In this document: positions 1-7,510 of the stretch, one piece after another
How positions within the stretch are numbered: the stretch's first letter is position 1
Layout of the letters: each line of letters opens with the position of its first letter
DNA from: an uncultured Eubacteriales bacterium
GTDB lineage: Bacteria; Bacillota; Clostridia; Oscillospirales; Acutalibacteraceae
Length of the DNA: 11,595 nt
Reading direction: 5' to 3'
Assembly (NCBI GenBank): GCA_934525065.1
Contig: CAKSYX010000042.1
Location: 1-11,595, forward strand
The notes under the pieces: model-generated
What the model was told of the DNA's origin: nothing
What the model saw: the letters and a program-made list of their open reading frames with translations, nothing else
Database searches by the model: none
Made by a program: the position numbers and the translations under genes

Positions 1-1
1 T

Positions 2-75
2 TGGCAGAGGTATAAGGATTCGAACCTTAAATGACGGAGTCAGAGTCCGGAGTGTTACCGTTACACTATACCTCT
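2..75 (-). tRNA. tRNA-Gln (anticodon CUG)
   Basis: On the minus strand this folds into a full cloverleaf. The acceptor stem is AGAGGTA/TACCTCT, the D stem GTGT/ACAC, and the anticodon stem encloses the loop CTCTGAC with anticodon CTG (plus-strand 41-43). The T stem is TAAGG/CCTTA around TTCGAAT, followed by discriminator G and a genome-encoded CCA at positions 2-4. It reads CAG glutamine codons. The outermost anticodon-stem pair is C-T, a small irregularity. A consensus promoter lies just upstream. The gene ends at the window edge, so it cannot be seen whether other tRNAs follow. Confidence 0.96.
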
Positions 76-113
76 ATGTTCAGCTTTTAAGTTCTCTCTC
101 AAGAACGAGTGAT

Positions 114-142
114 ATTATACACACCGCGAAAGCAAATGTCAA
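114..142 (-). promoter_or_regulatory. sigma-A promoter of tRNA-Gln
   Basis: On the minus strand, a perfect -35 TTGACA (plus 137-142) and a perfect -10 TATAAT (plus 114-119) are separated by exactly 17 bases. The start point would fall around 107, about 30 bases before the mature tRNA 5' end. A consensus promoter is normal for stable RNA genes. Confidence 0.9.
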
Positions 143-242
143 GCATTTTAAAAAATTATTTGTCAAACTCCTTAAAATATTCGCACTGCGGCGTTTTTCT
201 TTCGGTATTCGCACCGGCGAAAGCACCCGGCGGCCTAAACAA

Positions 243-271
243 TTGACATACGCAATATAATGGTATAAAAT
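243..271 (+). promoter_or_regulatory. sigma-A promoter of the alpha-galactosidase operon
   Basis: TTGACA at 243-248 and TAAAAT at 266-271 are 17 bases apart, giving a leader of roughly 40 bases before the ATG. Just upstream, the inverted repeat TTCGC-ACCG-GCGAA (208-221) abuts the -35 region and could be an operator. No regulator gene for sugar use lies in the window, so this is only a possibility. Confidence 0.8.
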
Positions 272-315
272 GAGAGGGTATACTTGGACTTTCGTCCGAA
301 AAAAGGAGAAAAATT

Positions 316-2673
316 ATGATATACGTAAACGGCAATAACGTTTTTCACCTTCAGACCGGTAACACCAGCTACGTTTTCCGTGCTCTTCCGACCGGTCAGC
401 TTGAAGGGATGTATTACGGCAAAAAAATCAGGAATTGCGGCGACTTTTCCTTTATGTATGACAAGCACGAATGTGGATACAGCAACGCTACTCCGCGTTC
501 ACAAGAGGACACCTCACTTTCGCTTGACCACATCGCACTTGAGTATTCCTCATACGGAAAGGGCGATTACCGCCAGAGCTCGATGCAGCTGCTTTCCGCC
601 GACGACAATTTCACAACCGATTTCCTTTTCAAAACCGCTGCTGTTACAAAAGTCAAGCCCGAGCTCAACGGACTGCCCTCAAGCTACAAAGACAGCGAAA
701 CGCTCACCGTTATCCTTGAGGATAAGATTCTCGGAGCGGAGCTTCATTTGTTCTACACCGTTTTTGAGGACTGCAACGTAATTACCAGAAGCGTCAGACT
801 TTACAACAAGAGCGAAAAAAACATCAAAATCAAAAAGCTCATGAGTATGCAGCTTGACCTTCAGCGCGGCGATTACACCGTGCTTACGTTTGACGGTGCA
901 TGGATCAGAGAACGCTATAAGCATGAACACAAGCTCACGGCAGGTGCTTTTTCAATTGAGTCAACGACCGGAACCAGCTCAAACCGCCACAATCCGTTTT
1001 TCGCTGTCAAAAGCGGTGTATGCACCGAAAGCGAAGGCGAATGCTACGGCTTTAACCTTGTTTATTCCGGCAATCACCTTGAAAAATGCGAAATTTCCTC
1101 CCACGGCCTTCTGAGAATCCAAAACGGAATCAACCCGTTTGAATTTGAATGGCTGCTTGCTCCGGGAGAAAGTTTTGACACGCCTGAAAGCGTTCTCACC
1201 TTCAGCGCAAACGGCCTCAACGGAATGAGCCGCAATATGCACCTTTTCGTTAAGGAGCACATTGTCAGAGGATACTGGAAAAACAAGGAGCGTCCGATCC
1301 TTGTCAACAACTGGGAGGCAACATACTTCAATTTCAACGAGAAAAAGATTCTTGAAATTGCAAAGGCCACAAAAGAGATCGGCGGCGAAATGTTTGTTCT
1401 TGATGACGGCTGGTTCGGAAAGCGCAACAACGACAAATGCTCTCTCGGCGACTGGTACATCAATAAAAAGAAGCTCCCCTCCGGTATTGACGGACTTTCA
1501 AAGAAAATCAACGAGATGGGGCTCAAGTTCGGCCTTTGGGTCGAGCCGGAAATGGTTTCGCCTGACAGCGACCTTTACCGTGCGCACCCGGACTGGGCAA
1601 TCAAAACCGATGTCTATGAGCCTTCTCAAGGCAGAAACCAGCTCGTCCTTGACCTGACGAACGATGAAGTTGTTGAATACATAATCAACACGATGACTGA
1701 CGTTTTCAGATACGGCAACATCGAATATATCAAATGGGACAACAACCGCCAGATGACAGACGTTTTCTCTCACCGCAAAGACGCAAGAAGCGGCGAGTTC
1801 TTCCACCGCTATATGCTCGGCCTTTATAAGGTTTGGAGTGCCCTGACCGAAAAGTTCCCGGAAATTCTTTTTGAAGCCTGCTCAAGCGGCGGCAACCGCT
1901 TTGACCTCGGCACATTCTGCTATATGCCTCAGTGCTGGACGAGCGACAACACCGATGCGCTTGAAAGGGTCTACATTCAGGCAGGAACGTCTTACGGTTA
2001 TCCGCAGTCGGTCATGACAATGCACGTTGCCTGTTCGCCGTCCTTTGCCTGTCTGCGTCCGTCATCAATTGAGCATCGCTTCAACGTTGCCGCCTTCGGC
2101 CTTTTGGGCTATGAGCTTGACGTGACGAATCTTTCCCGCTTTGACAAAGCCGCTGTTAAAAAGCAAATAGAATATTACAAGGCACACCGCTATCTCCTTC
2201 AGTACGGTGAATTTGACCGCATAGGCGATTTCTTCACAGACAACATTGCAAAATGGCAAATCACCTCACCGGATAAGAAAGAAAGCATTCTCGGCTACTT
2301 CATCAATCGCGTCTCTCCCAACTGGGGCAATGATGTAATTCGCTTCACCGGCCTTGACGAGGAAAAGGACTATGAGCTTTCAGCGAGAACTCAGCTGTTT
2401 TCTGTTCGCAATCTCGGAGAGATTATCAACACTCCCCTTCCGAAGAAAATCGACATTGAAGACAGCAGACTTTATGACTTCCTCGTTGAAACCGTAAAGC
2501 TCAGAACGGAAAAAGAGGAGTACACCGTTGGCGGAGATGCCCTCATGAATGCCGGCCTCAAACCGCATCAGCCGTTCGTTCTCAGCGGCTATAAATTCGG
2601 CGTATCAAGAATTCTGCTTGACAACGACTCAAGAATGTATTACCTCAAAGAAAAGGCAGAGAAAGCCGAATGA
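316..2673 (+). CDS. alpha-galactosidase, glycoside hydrolase family 36
   Basis: This 785-residue protein removes terminal alpha-1,6 (and possibly alpha-1,3) linked galactose from oligosaccharides such as raffinose or melibiose; the true substrate is not evident. It has the GH36 plan: an N-terminal beta-supersandwich, a central (beta/alpha)8 barrel from about residue 320, and a C-terminal beta domain. The barrel shows DDGWFGKR, GLWVEPEM and the nucleophile motif YIKWDNNR, with nucleophile Asp475. ACSSGGNRFDLG and WTSDNTDA follow, with acid/base Asp544. The 69-residue gap between the two Asp fits the family. The length is slightly above the usual 730 or so. No signal peptide is present, so it should be cytoplasmic. 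AGGAG at 304-308 precedes the ATG by 7 bases. The stop codon overlaps the next start (ATGA), making it the first gene of a three-gene operon. Most relatives have Met where Asn follows the nucleophile; the fold and catalytic pair are intact. Confidence 0.96.
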   Translation: MIYVNGNNVFHLQTGNTSYVFRALPTGQLEGMYYGKKIRNCGDFSFMYDKHECGYSNATPRSQEDTSLSLDHIALEYSSYGKGDYRQSSMQLLSADDNFTTDFLFKTAAVTKVKPELNGLPSSYKDSETLTVILEDKILGAELHLFYTVFEDCNVITRSVRLYNKSEKNIKIKKLMSMQLDLQRGDYTVLTFDGAWIRERYKHEHKLTAGAFSIESTTGTSSNRHNPFFAVKSGVCTESEGECYGFNLVYSGNHLEKCEISSHGLLRIQNGINPFEFEWLLAPGESFDTPESVLTFSANGLNGMSRNMHLFVKEHIVRGYWKNKERPILVNNWEATYFNFNEKKILEIAKATKEIGGEMFVLDDGWFGKRNNDKCSLGDWYINKKKLPSGIDGLSKKINEMGLKFGLWVEPEMVSPDSDLYRAHPDWAIKTDVYEPSQGRNQLVLDLTNDEVVEYIINTMTDVFRYGNIEYIKWDNNRQMTDVFSHRKDARSGEFFHRYMLGLYKVWSALTEKFPEILFEACSSGGNRFDLGTFCYMPQCWTSDNTDALERVYIQAGTSYGYPQSVMTMHVACSPSFACLRPSSIEHRFNVAAFGLLGYELDVTNLSRFDKAAVKKQIEYYKAHRYLLQYGEFDRIGDFFTDNIAKWQITSPDKKESILGYFINRVSPNWGNDVIRFTGLDEEKDYELSARTQLFSVRNLGEIINTPLPKKIDIEDSRLYDFLVETVKLRTEKEEYTVGGDALMNAGLKPHQPFVLSGYKFGVSRILLDNDSRMYYLKEKAEKAE

Positions 2674-3308
2674 ACATGAAAAAAAACTATGAAACGTTCT
2701 GCTTTGAAGGCGAACCGGACTGGCAGAAGGTTCCGGTCGGAAAAATCGACTGCTTTCAATGGGAAAACGAAGAAAAATACCGTCCTCAAAGTACTTTTCA
2801 GATGTGCCTTGTCAAAGGAAGAGGCGTTTTCGTCAAAATGCATTCCGATGAAACGAAGCTCCGCACCGTCTGCACAGAACGTGACGAACACATCTGGGAG
2901 GACAGCTGCCTTGAGTTTTTCTTTTCACCGAAAGAGGGCGTCGGCTATCTGAACACCGAAATGAATCCGAACTCAGCTTTCCTCACTCAGGTTGGAAAGG
3001 ACAGAGAACACCGCCGTTTTTTGAAGAAGCTTACCTCCATCGCTCCGCAGGTCTGCGGGTATAAAGACGAAAACGGCTGGGGAGTCAGTCTTTTCATCCC
3101 CTGCAAAGTTTTCAGCGAAGCCTTTGGGATAAACTTTGAGGCTTTGCCCGGAACGTACAGCGGAAATTTTTATAAATGCGGCGACAAAACCGAAAGGCCG
3201 CATTACGGCTCATTTTCTCCGATGAGAAAGGAGCTGACTTGCGGCTTTCATGACCCGGAGTATTTTGCAACAATAACAGTTAAGGAAGATGTATCAAAAA
3301 ATGGTTAG
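2670..3308 (+). CDS. carbohydrate-binding family 9-like (CBM9/DOMON-like) protein
   Basis: The 212-residue protein matches the bacterial CBM9-like beta-sandwich group often found beside glycosidases. Visible landmarks are WEDSCLEFFFSP (76-87), YLNTEMNPNSAF (93-104), the long motif NFYKCGDK...PHYGSFSP (166-184) and GFHDPEYFA (192-200). There is no signal peptide or membrane segment and no fused catalytic domain, so it is a free-standing cytoplasmic protein, unlike the CBM9 modules attached to secreted xylanases. Its start overlaps the alpha-galactosidase stop (ATGA), which implies translational coupling; a second ATG at 2676 is an alternative start. Its 3' end overlaps the kinase gene. The biochemical role of this group is not established. 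Binding or presenting a sugar inside the cell is a guess from the operon. Confidence 0.8.
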   Translation: MNMKKNYETFCFEGEPDWQKVPVGKIDCFQWENEEKYRPQSTFQMCLVKGRGVFVKMHSDETKLRTVCTERDEHIWEDSCLEFFFSPKEGVGYLNTEMNPNSAFLTQVGKDREHRRFLKKLTSIAPQVCGYKDENGWGVSLFIPCKVFSEAFGINFEALPGTYSGNFYKCGDKTERPHYGSFSPMRKELTCGFHDPEYFATITVKEDVSKNG

Positions 3309-4416
3309 CAATGAAACTATTATCAAGGTCTGCCGCGCCTTCGGCATTAAAGGCAGACTGACCGGAACCAAGGTTCTCACAGACGGACACATCAACACAA
3401 CAGTCTGCGCTGTTTTTGAAAACGGCGGCGAGGAAAAAAAATACCTTGTTCAAAAAATCAATACCCATGTTTTCAAAGACCCTGACGCCTTGATGCAGAA
3501 CATTGTCAATGTTACGCATTTTCTCAGAAAAAAGATTCGTGCATCAGGCGGTGACCCGGAAAGAGAGACGCTGCATTTTCTTAAAACGGCAGACGGAGAG
3601 CTTTACTTTGAAGACGAAACCGGTTGTTGGCGCATCTATCGCTTCATTGACGATTCCTACACCTACAACATGATTGACAGCGTTGAGGTTTTCCGCAACG
3701 CCGGCGAAAGCTTCGGAAAATTCCAGAAGCTGCTCAATGACTATCCGAGCGAAACACTCAAGGAAACTATTCCGGATTTTCATAACACGCCTAAGCGCAT
3801 TGAAAACCTTGAAAAATCCGCCGAAGCGGATGTGTGCGCAAGAATAGCCGGCGTTCAAAATGAAATTGACTTTGCCGTTTCAAGAAAAGACAGAGCCGGC
3901 CTTGCCCTTAAGCTTTGCGAAAACGGCGAGATTCCGCTTCGCGTTACCCACAACGATACAAAGCTCAACAACATCCTCTTTGACGCAAAAAGCCACAGGG
4001 GAATCTGCGTTATTGACCTTGACACGATCATGCCCGGCCTTTCGCTCTATGATTTTGGCGATGCGATCCGCTTCGGCGCAAAGACCGCCGACGAGGACGA
4101 GCCCGACCTTTCAAAGGTTTCTGTTTCACTTGAGCTTTACGAAGCCTATACGCGCGGCTACCTTTCAAGCTGCGCCGCCGCATTGACAAGAGCCGAGGTT
4201 GACTCACTCGCCTATTCGGCTTTTCTGATGACATATGAATGCGGCGTGCGTTTTCTGACGGATTACCTTGACGGTGACGTTTATTTCAAAATCGCCTATC
4301 CCGAGCACAACCTTGTCAGGGCGCGCAACCAGTTCAAAATGGTTGAGGAAATTGAAAAGAAGCTTGACGAAATGAACCGCATTACAAGAAAAATTTACAG
4401 TGAGATCATGGGCTGA
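3301..4416 (+). CDS. NahK-like sugar 1-kinase of the APH/choline kinase fold
   Basis: About 371 residues of the aminoglycoside-phosphotransferase fold, most like the N-acetylhexosamine 1-kinase (NahK) group rather than antibiotic-resistance enzymes. The N-terminus has the NahK-type DGHINTT loop. The catalytic loop is THNDTKLNNILFD, with the probable base Asp219 and the HxDxxxxN pattern. The metal-binding segment is CVIDLDTIMPGLSLYDFGD (Asp239, Asp241). NahK phosphorylates GlcNAc/GalNAc at C1 in the lacto-N-biose route of bifidobacteria; substrate here is unproven and could be another hexose released by the neighbouring alpha-galactosidase. Start choice: AAGGAAG (3282-3288) directly abuts an in-frame ATG at 3289, too close to serve it, but lies 12 bases before the ATG at 3301, which I prefer. 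Either way the gene overlaps its upstream neighbour. It is the last gene of the operon, before a strong terminator. Confidence 0.85.
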   Translation: MVSNETIIKVCRAFGIKGRLTGTKVLTDGHINTTVCAVFENGGEEKKYLVQKINTHVFKDPDALMQNIVNVTHFLRKKIRASGGDPERETLHFLKTADGELYFEDETGCWRIYRFIDDSYTYNMIDSVEVFRNAGESFGKFQKLLNDYPSETLKETIPDFHNTPKRIENLEKSAEADVCARIAGVQNEIDFAVSRKDRAGLALKLCENGEIPLRVTHNDTKLNNILFDAKSHRGICVIDLDTIMPGLSLYDFGDAIRFGAKTADEDEPDLSKVSVSLELYEAYTRGYLSSCAAALTRAEVDSLAYSAFLMTYECGVRFLTDYLDGDVYFKIAYPEHNLVRARNQFKMVEEIEKKLDEMNRITRKIYSEIMG

Positions 4417-4438
4417 CCCTTTCTCAAAAATCAAAGCA

Positions 4439-4479
4439 AGCACCGCACAGTTGCTAACGGCAAATGTGCGGTGCTTTTT
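4439..4479 (+). terminator. Rho-independent terminator of the alpha-galactosidase operon
   Basis: A perfect 11-bp stem (AGCACCGCACA, 4439-4449, with TGTGCGGTGCT, 4465-4475) is extended internally by TTGC/GCAA, and the loop is TAACG. Five T (4475-4479) overlap and follow the end of the stem. It lies 22 bases after the kinase stop codon. Confidence 0.95.
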
Positions 4480-4489
4480 GTATGGCGTT

Positions 4490-4523
4490 AAAAATGAGCC
4501 GCCGCACTTTGTGCTTCGGCTCA
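4490..4523 (-). terminator. Rho-independent terminator of walJ-rlmH
   Basis: On the minus strand the stem TGAGCCG/CGGCTCA has an inner GCAC-AAA-GTGC helix and is followed by TTTTT (plus 4490-4494). It lies about 50 bases past the rlmH stop codon. With the opposite-facing terminator at 4439-4479 it insulates two convergent operons. Confidence 0.88.
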
Positions 4524-4572
4524 CTTGTTTGCTCTTCAATTCATCGAATATGCTTTACGGATGCGGCGATTC

Positions 4573-5055
4573 TCACTTATGATATTTGGTGCCGTTCTGA
4601 ATCTGAAAGGCGCGGTAAACCTGCTCAAGCAGCATCACTCTGAAAAGCTGATGCGGAAACGTCATTCGGCTGACAGAAAGACGCAGGGTGCTTTTTTTCT
4701 TAACCTCGTTTGAAAGTCCGAAGGAGCCGCCGATGACGAACGCCACGCTGCCGATTCCATGAGTTGCAAGCTCGGAAAGCTTTTTTGAAAGCTCTTCGGA
4801 GGAAAGGTGCCTGCCCTCAATGCACATTGCAATAATCGCCGCGCGGTCGGGAATTTTTTCAAGGATTCTCTTTCCCTCGATGGAAAGTGCTTTCTGAATC
4901 TCTGCCTGAGAAGGATTTTCCGAAAGTCTCTCCGGTGCAAGCTCAATCACTTTCAGCTTGCAAAAAGCCGAAAGCCGCTTTGAATACTCCGCGCAGGCAT
5001 CACGCAGATACTGCTCTTTGAGCTTTCCTATGCAGACAAACGTAACTTCGGGCAT
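4573..5055 (-). CDS. rlmH: 23S rRNA (pseudouridine-1915-N3)-methyltransferase RlmH
   Basis: The 160-residue SPOUT-class enzyme uses S-adenosylmethionine to methylate pseudouridine 1915 in helix 69 of 23S rRNA, in assembled 70S ribosomes. Family markers are present: FVIGGSFGLS (106-115), the glycine-rich SAM loop, then LSVSRMTFPHQLFRVMLLEQ (126-145) and the C-terminal tail GTKYHK. Most relatives end in a Pro-Tyr-His-Lys/Arg tail; here Lys replaces that Pro. The length is typical (about 155-160). GAGG (plus 5064-5067) sits 8 bases before the ATG, inside the end of the upstream gene; only 2 bases separate the two genes, so they form an operon. walJ-rlmH proximity is a familiar Firmicutes arrangement. 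Confidence 0.97.
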   Translation of the reverse strand: MPEVTFVCIGKLKEQYLRDACAEYSKRLSAFCKLKVIELAPERLSENPSQAEIQKALSIEGKRILEKIPDRAAIIAMCIEGRHLSSEELSKKLSELATHGIGSVAFVIGGSFGLSNEVKKKSTLRLSVSRMTFPHQLFRVMLLEQVYRAFQIQNGTKYHK

Positions 5056-5057
5056 TT

Positions 5058-5858
5058 TTAAAACCTCACGATATCTTCCGTATTTTCCTTTGGATTGACC
5101 GTCAGAATATAGTCGCGGCCGTTTTTCGCACCAAGCTCGTCAATCGTGCAAAGGCTCGTTTGAAAAGCCAGCTGCGGAACGTTGTTTTCCGTGCTGAGAT
5201 GGCCGAGAAACAGCCTTGCCGTTCCCCGCTCAACAAGGTCGCGCGCAACAGCGGCACAGTTTTCGTTTGAAAGGTGACCTCTGTCTGAAAGAATTCGCCT
5301 TTTCAAATAATACGGATACGGCCCATTCCGGAGCATACCGACATCGTGATTTGACTCAAGCATAACAAGGTCACAACCGAGAACGCCGCCAAGCACTTCA
5401 TTTGTCACACAGCCGATATCGGTTGCAACGGCCGCCTTCCTTCCGTCCGGGAATTCGATTCTGAAGCCGCAGCTTTCAAGGCTGTCATGCGGCGTTTTAA
5501 ATGACTTGATAAGTAAATCGCCGATCTCATTCCCGTTTTCCGAAAGCTCACAGACCGGAAATTTTCCGTTCAGGATTCCGGCCTCTTCAAGTCCTCTGAG
5601 AGTACCCGCCGTTGCGTAAACCGGTATTTTGAAGCTTGAAGCAAGCACCCGGATTCCCTTAATATGGTCACTGTGCTCGTGGGTAACGAAGATTGCCGAA
5701 ATTGAACGCGGGTCAATTTCGCGCGAAATGAGCGCATCTTTGATTCTTTTTGCGCTGACACCTGCATCAATAAGTATCCCCGTTTTTGAAGAACCGAGGA
5801 AGGTTGCATTCCCTGACGAGGAGGAAAAGAGCGAACAGAATCTTGCCAAATTCATCAT
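5058..5858 (-). CDS. walJ: WalJ/YycJ-family MBL-fold metallo-hydrolase
   Basis: A 266-residue metallo-beta-lactamase-fold protein of the WalJ (YycJ/VicX) family. Metal ligands are visible: THEHSDH (His60, His62, Asp64, His65), His124 in TPHD, Asp147 in ATDIG, His195 in GHLSNEN and His220 in LGHLSTEN. The N-terminal SLFSSSSGNATF is the family signature. In Bacillus and relatives the gene belongs to the WalRK cell-wall regulon and affects cell-division/DNA-replication coordination; the substrate is unknown, and a nuclease activity has been proposed. No WalR/WalK gene is in this window. Start: AAGGA lies immediately against the ATG at 5858, too close, while an in-frame TTG at 5849 has AAGGA 9 bases upstream and gives M-ARFCSLFS, as in relatives. 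The true start may therefore be 5849. rlmH follows after 2 bases. Confidence 0.93.
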   Translation of the reverse strand: MMNLARFCSLFSSSSGNATFLGSSKTGILIDAGVSAKRIKDALISREIDPRSISAIFVTHEHSDHIKGIRVLASSFKIPVYATAGTLRGLEEAGILNGKFPVCELSENGNEIGDLLIKSFKTPHDSLESCGFRIEFPDGRKAAVATDIGCVTNEVLGGVLGCDLVMLESNHDVGMLRNGPYPYYLKRRILSDRGHLSNENCAAVARDLVERGTARLFLGHLSTENNVPQLAFQTSLCTIDELGAKNGRDYILTVNPKENTEDIVRF

Positions 5859-5884
5859 TCCTTGTCTTTCTATAACTCAATTTC

Positions 5885-5909
5885 AAAAAAAGGAGCCGAA
5901 GCTCCTTTT
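5885..5909 (-). terminator. Rho-independent terminator of murA
   Basis: On the minus strand AAGGAGC-TTCG-GCTCCTT forms a 7-bp stem capped by a stable TTCG tetraloop, followed by a T run (the A stretch at plus 5885-5890). It lies 17 bases past the murA stop codon and just upstream of walJ, so walJ-rlmH needs readthrough or its own promoter; I could not find a convincing one. Confidence 0.92.
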
Positions 5910-5923
5910 AAAAGTTTGTTTTT

Positions 5924-7216
5924 TCAGCCTGCGGCGTGAGTCTTGCTATCGTCGTCATGAATCTCAACTCTCTTGATATCCGCACCGAGAGCCGTGAATT
6001 TTTCAACGTAATCTTCATATCCGCGGTCAATGTAAATAATATCTTCAATTTCCGTTGTGCCCTTTGCAACAAGGCCGGCAATAATCATGGCTGCGCCTGC
6101 ACGAAGGTCATCCGCCTTGACCGGAGCACCGGAAAGCGATTCTACACCCTGAAAGACCGCAATCGTTCCGTTGACCTGAATGTTTGCGCCCATGCGGATG
6201 AGCTGGTCAACATACTTGAAGCGGTTATCCCAAACGCCTTCGGAAACAACGCTTGTTCCGTTTGCAATTGAGAGGATTACACTCATCTGCGGCTGCATAT
6301 CGGTCGGAAAGCCCGGATGCGGCATGGTTTTGATGTTGCATTTTTTGAATTTTCCGTCAGATTCAACCCTGATTGAATCGTCATATTCGGTAACACGGGC
6401 ACCGCACTCAATGAGCTTAGCCGTGATTGATTCAAGGTGCTTTGGGATAACGTTTTTGACGAGCACATTTCCGCCCGTTGCAGCAGCGGCAACCATATAG
6501 GTTCCGGCTTCGATTTGATCCGGAATGATTGAATATGTGCAGCCGTGAAGCGAGGAAACGCCGTGAATTTTGATTACGTCCGTTCCTGCTCCTCGCACGT
6601 CCGCGCCCATTGCATTGAGGAAGTTTGCAAGGTCAACAATGTGCGGCTCCTTTGCGGCGTTTTCAATTATGGTAAGGCCTCTCGCCTTGACAGCGGCGAG
6701 CATAACGTTGATCGTTGCACCGACGGAAACCTTGTCCATATACACGAGACAGCCTGTGAGACGGTCGGCGTAAGCATTGATCATCGCGTTTTCAACAACC
6801 GTTGCGGTTGCACCGAGCAGCTCAAACCCCTTAATGTGAAGGTCGATCGGCCGAACGCCGAAATTGCAGCCGCCGGGGAGCGCAACCTTCGCCCTGCCGT
6901 AGCGACCGAGGAGCGCACCGATGAGATAATAGGAAGCGCGAAGCTTTTTGGTCATCTCATGCGGAACAATGTATGAATTAACGTGGCGCGTGTCGATCTC
7001 AATGGTGTGCTTATTTATATATTTCACAGCGGCGCCCATGTTGCTGAGGATCTTGACCATACAGCTTACGTCACTGATATTCGGAATATTTTCGATTCGA
7101 CAAACGTCCTGAGCCAGCAGCGTGGCCGGTATAATTGCAACGGCAGCGTTTTTTGCGCCGCTGATTTCAACCGAGCCGTAAAGCCGGTTGCCGCCTTTTA
7201 TTACTATCTTTTCCAA
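5924..7216 (-). CDS. murA: UDP-N-acetylglucosamine 1-carboxyvinyltransferase MurA
   Basis: MurA transfers enolpyruvate from PEP to UDP-GlcNAc, the first committed step of peptidoglycan synthesis, in the cytoplasm. With the TTG start at 7216 the protein has 430 residues, the usual Firmicutes length, and key residues fall at near-E. coli numbers: Lys22/Asn23 in SGAKNAA, catalytic Cys117 in PGGCNFGVRP (E. coli Cys115, the fosfomycin target), Asp306 in PTDMQ, Arg372 in DLRAG and Arg398 in DRGYE. The Cys predicts fosfomycin sensitivity at target level. The start was chosen because GAGGAGAA (plus 7222-7229) lies 5 bases before the TTG and the protein then begins M-EKIVIKGG like relatives. An ATG at 7255 in the same frame would add 13 unconserved residues and lacks a ribosome site. 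The gene is monocistronic, with its own terminator. Whether it is the MurA or the MurZ-type paralogue cannot be settled here. Confidence 0.97.
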   Translation of the reverse strand: MEKIVIKGGNRLYGSVEISGAKNAAVAIIPATLLAQDVCRIENIPNISDVSCMVKILSNMGAAVKYINKHTIEIDTRHVNSYIVPHEMTKKLRASYYLIGALLGRYGRAKVALPGGCNFGVRPIDLHIKGFELLGATATVVENAMINAYADRLTGCLVYMDKVSVGATINVMLAAVKARGLTIIENAAKEPHIVDLANFLNAMGADVRGAGTDVIKIHGVSSLHGCTYSIIPDQIEAGTYMVAAAATGGNVLVKNVIPKHLESITAKLIECGARVTEYDDSIRVESDGKFKKCNIKTMPHPGFPTDMQPQMSVILSIANGTSVVSEGVWDNRFKYVDQLIRMGANIQVNGTIAVFQGVESLSGAPVKADDLRAGAAMIIAGLVAKGTTEIEDIIYIDRGYEDYVEKFTALGADIKRVEIHDDDSKTHAAG

Positions 7217-7330
7217 AAAAATTCTCCTCTTTTCGCCGTTTGAAACAAAGCGCATATCAAAAAATATATGTAGAAGGTGTCATGCGGAATTTTCGCAGAC
7301 AAAGACACAAAGACAATCACAAACTACAGT

Positions 7331-7339
7331 ATTATATCA
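7331..7339 (-). promoter_or_regulatory. putative extended -10 promoter of murA
   Basis: On the minus strand the sequence TG-A-TATAAT is a consensus extended -10 element (TATAAT at plus 7331-7336), about 115 bases before the TTG start. No good -35 box is present 16-18 bases upstream, as is common for extended -10 promoters. The remaining leader shows no clear riboswitch. Confidence 0.55.
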
Positions 7340-7415
7340 TTGACTGTGACAAAAAGAAAGGCTTTTTGAAGATTTTGTTGAAAACAGCCAAATTTTTTCA
7401 TCCATTTCAAGTGTT

Positions 7416-7441
7416 TGTTGGAACGCCTTTACCCTCCAACA
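7416..7441. repeat. inverted repeat TGTTGGA/TCCAACA
   Basis: A perfect 7-bp inverted repeat (7416-7422 and 7435-7441) with a 12-base spacer lies in the 255-base gap between mtnN and murA. No T run follows it on either strand, so it does not qualify as a terminator. It could be a weak end for mtnN transcripts or a protein-binding site. A smaller hairpin, TTTGC-CCTC-GCAAA (7455-7468), sits beside it. I see no gene in this gap. Confidence 0.45.
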
Positions 7442-7510
7442 GTATTATTCCCGGTTTGCCCTCGCAAAGCACTAATAATTAAAGGCAGCAAAGGGCGCTT
7501 TTTCAAAAAA

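Noticed and set aside
143..170. A second TTGACA-like box upstream of the tRNA promoter on the minus strand
   Set aside because: No -10 element lies at a usable distance; only the downstream TTGACA/TATAAT pair forms a promoter.
3301..4416. Aminoglycoside resistance phosphotransferase
   Set aside because: It shares the APH fold, but the DGHINTT and CVIDLDTIMPG motifs and the sugar-operon setting match NahK-type sugar kinases.
7240..7482. An 80-codon plus-strand open frame in the murA-mtnN gap
   Set aside because: It runs over the murA ribosome site and promoter region, has no ribosome site, low-complexity composition and no recognisable domain.
7490..7510. AAAGGGCGCTTTTT beyond the mtnN stop as a terminator
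   Set aside because: The stem is at most four bases, and its T run points along the plus strand, the wrong direction for mtnN.
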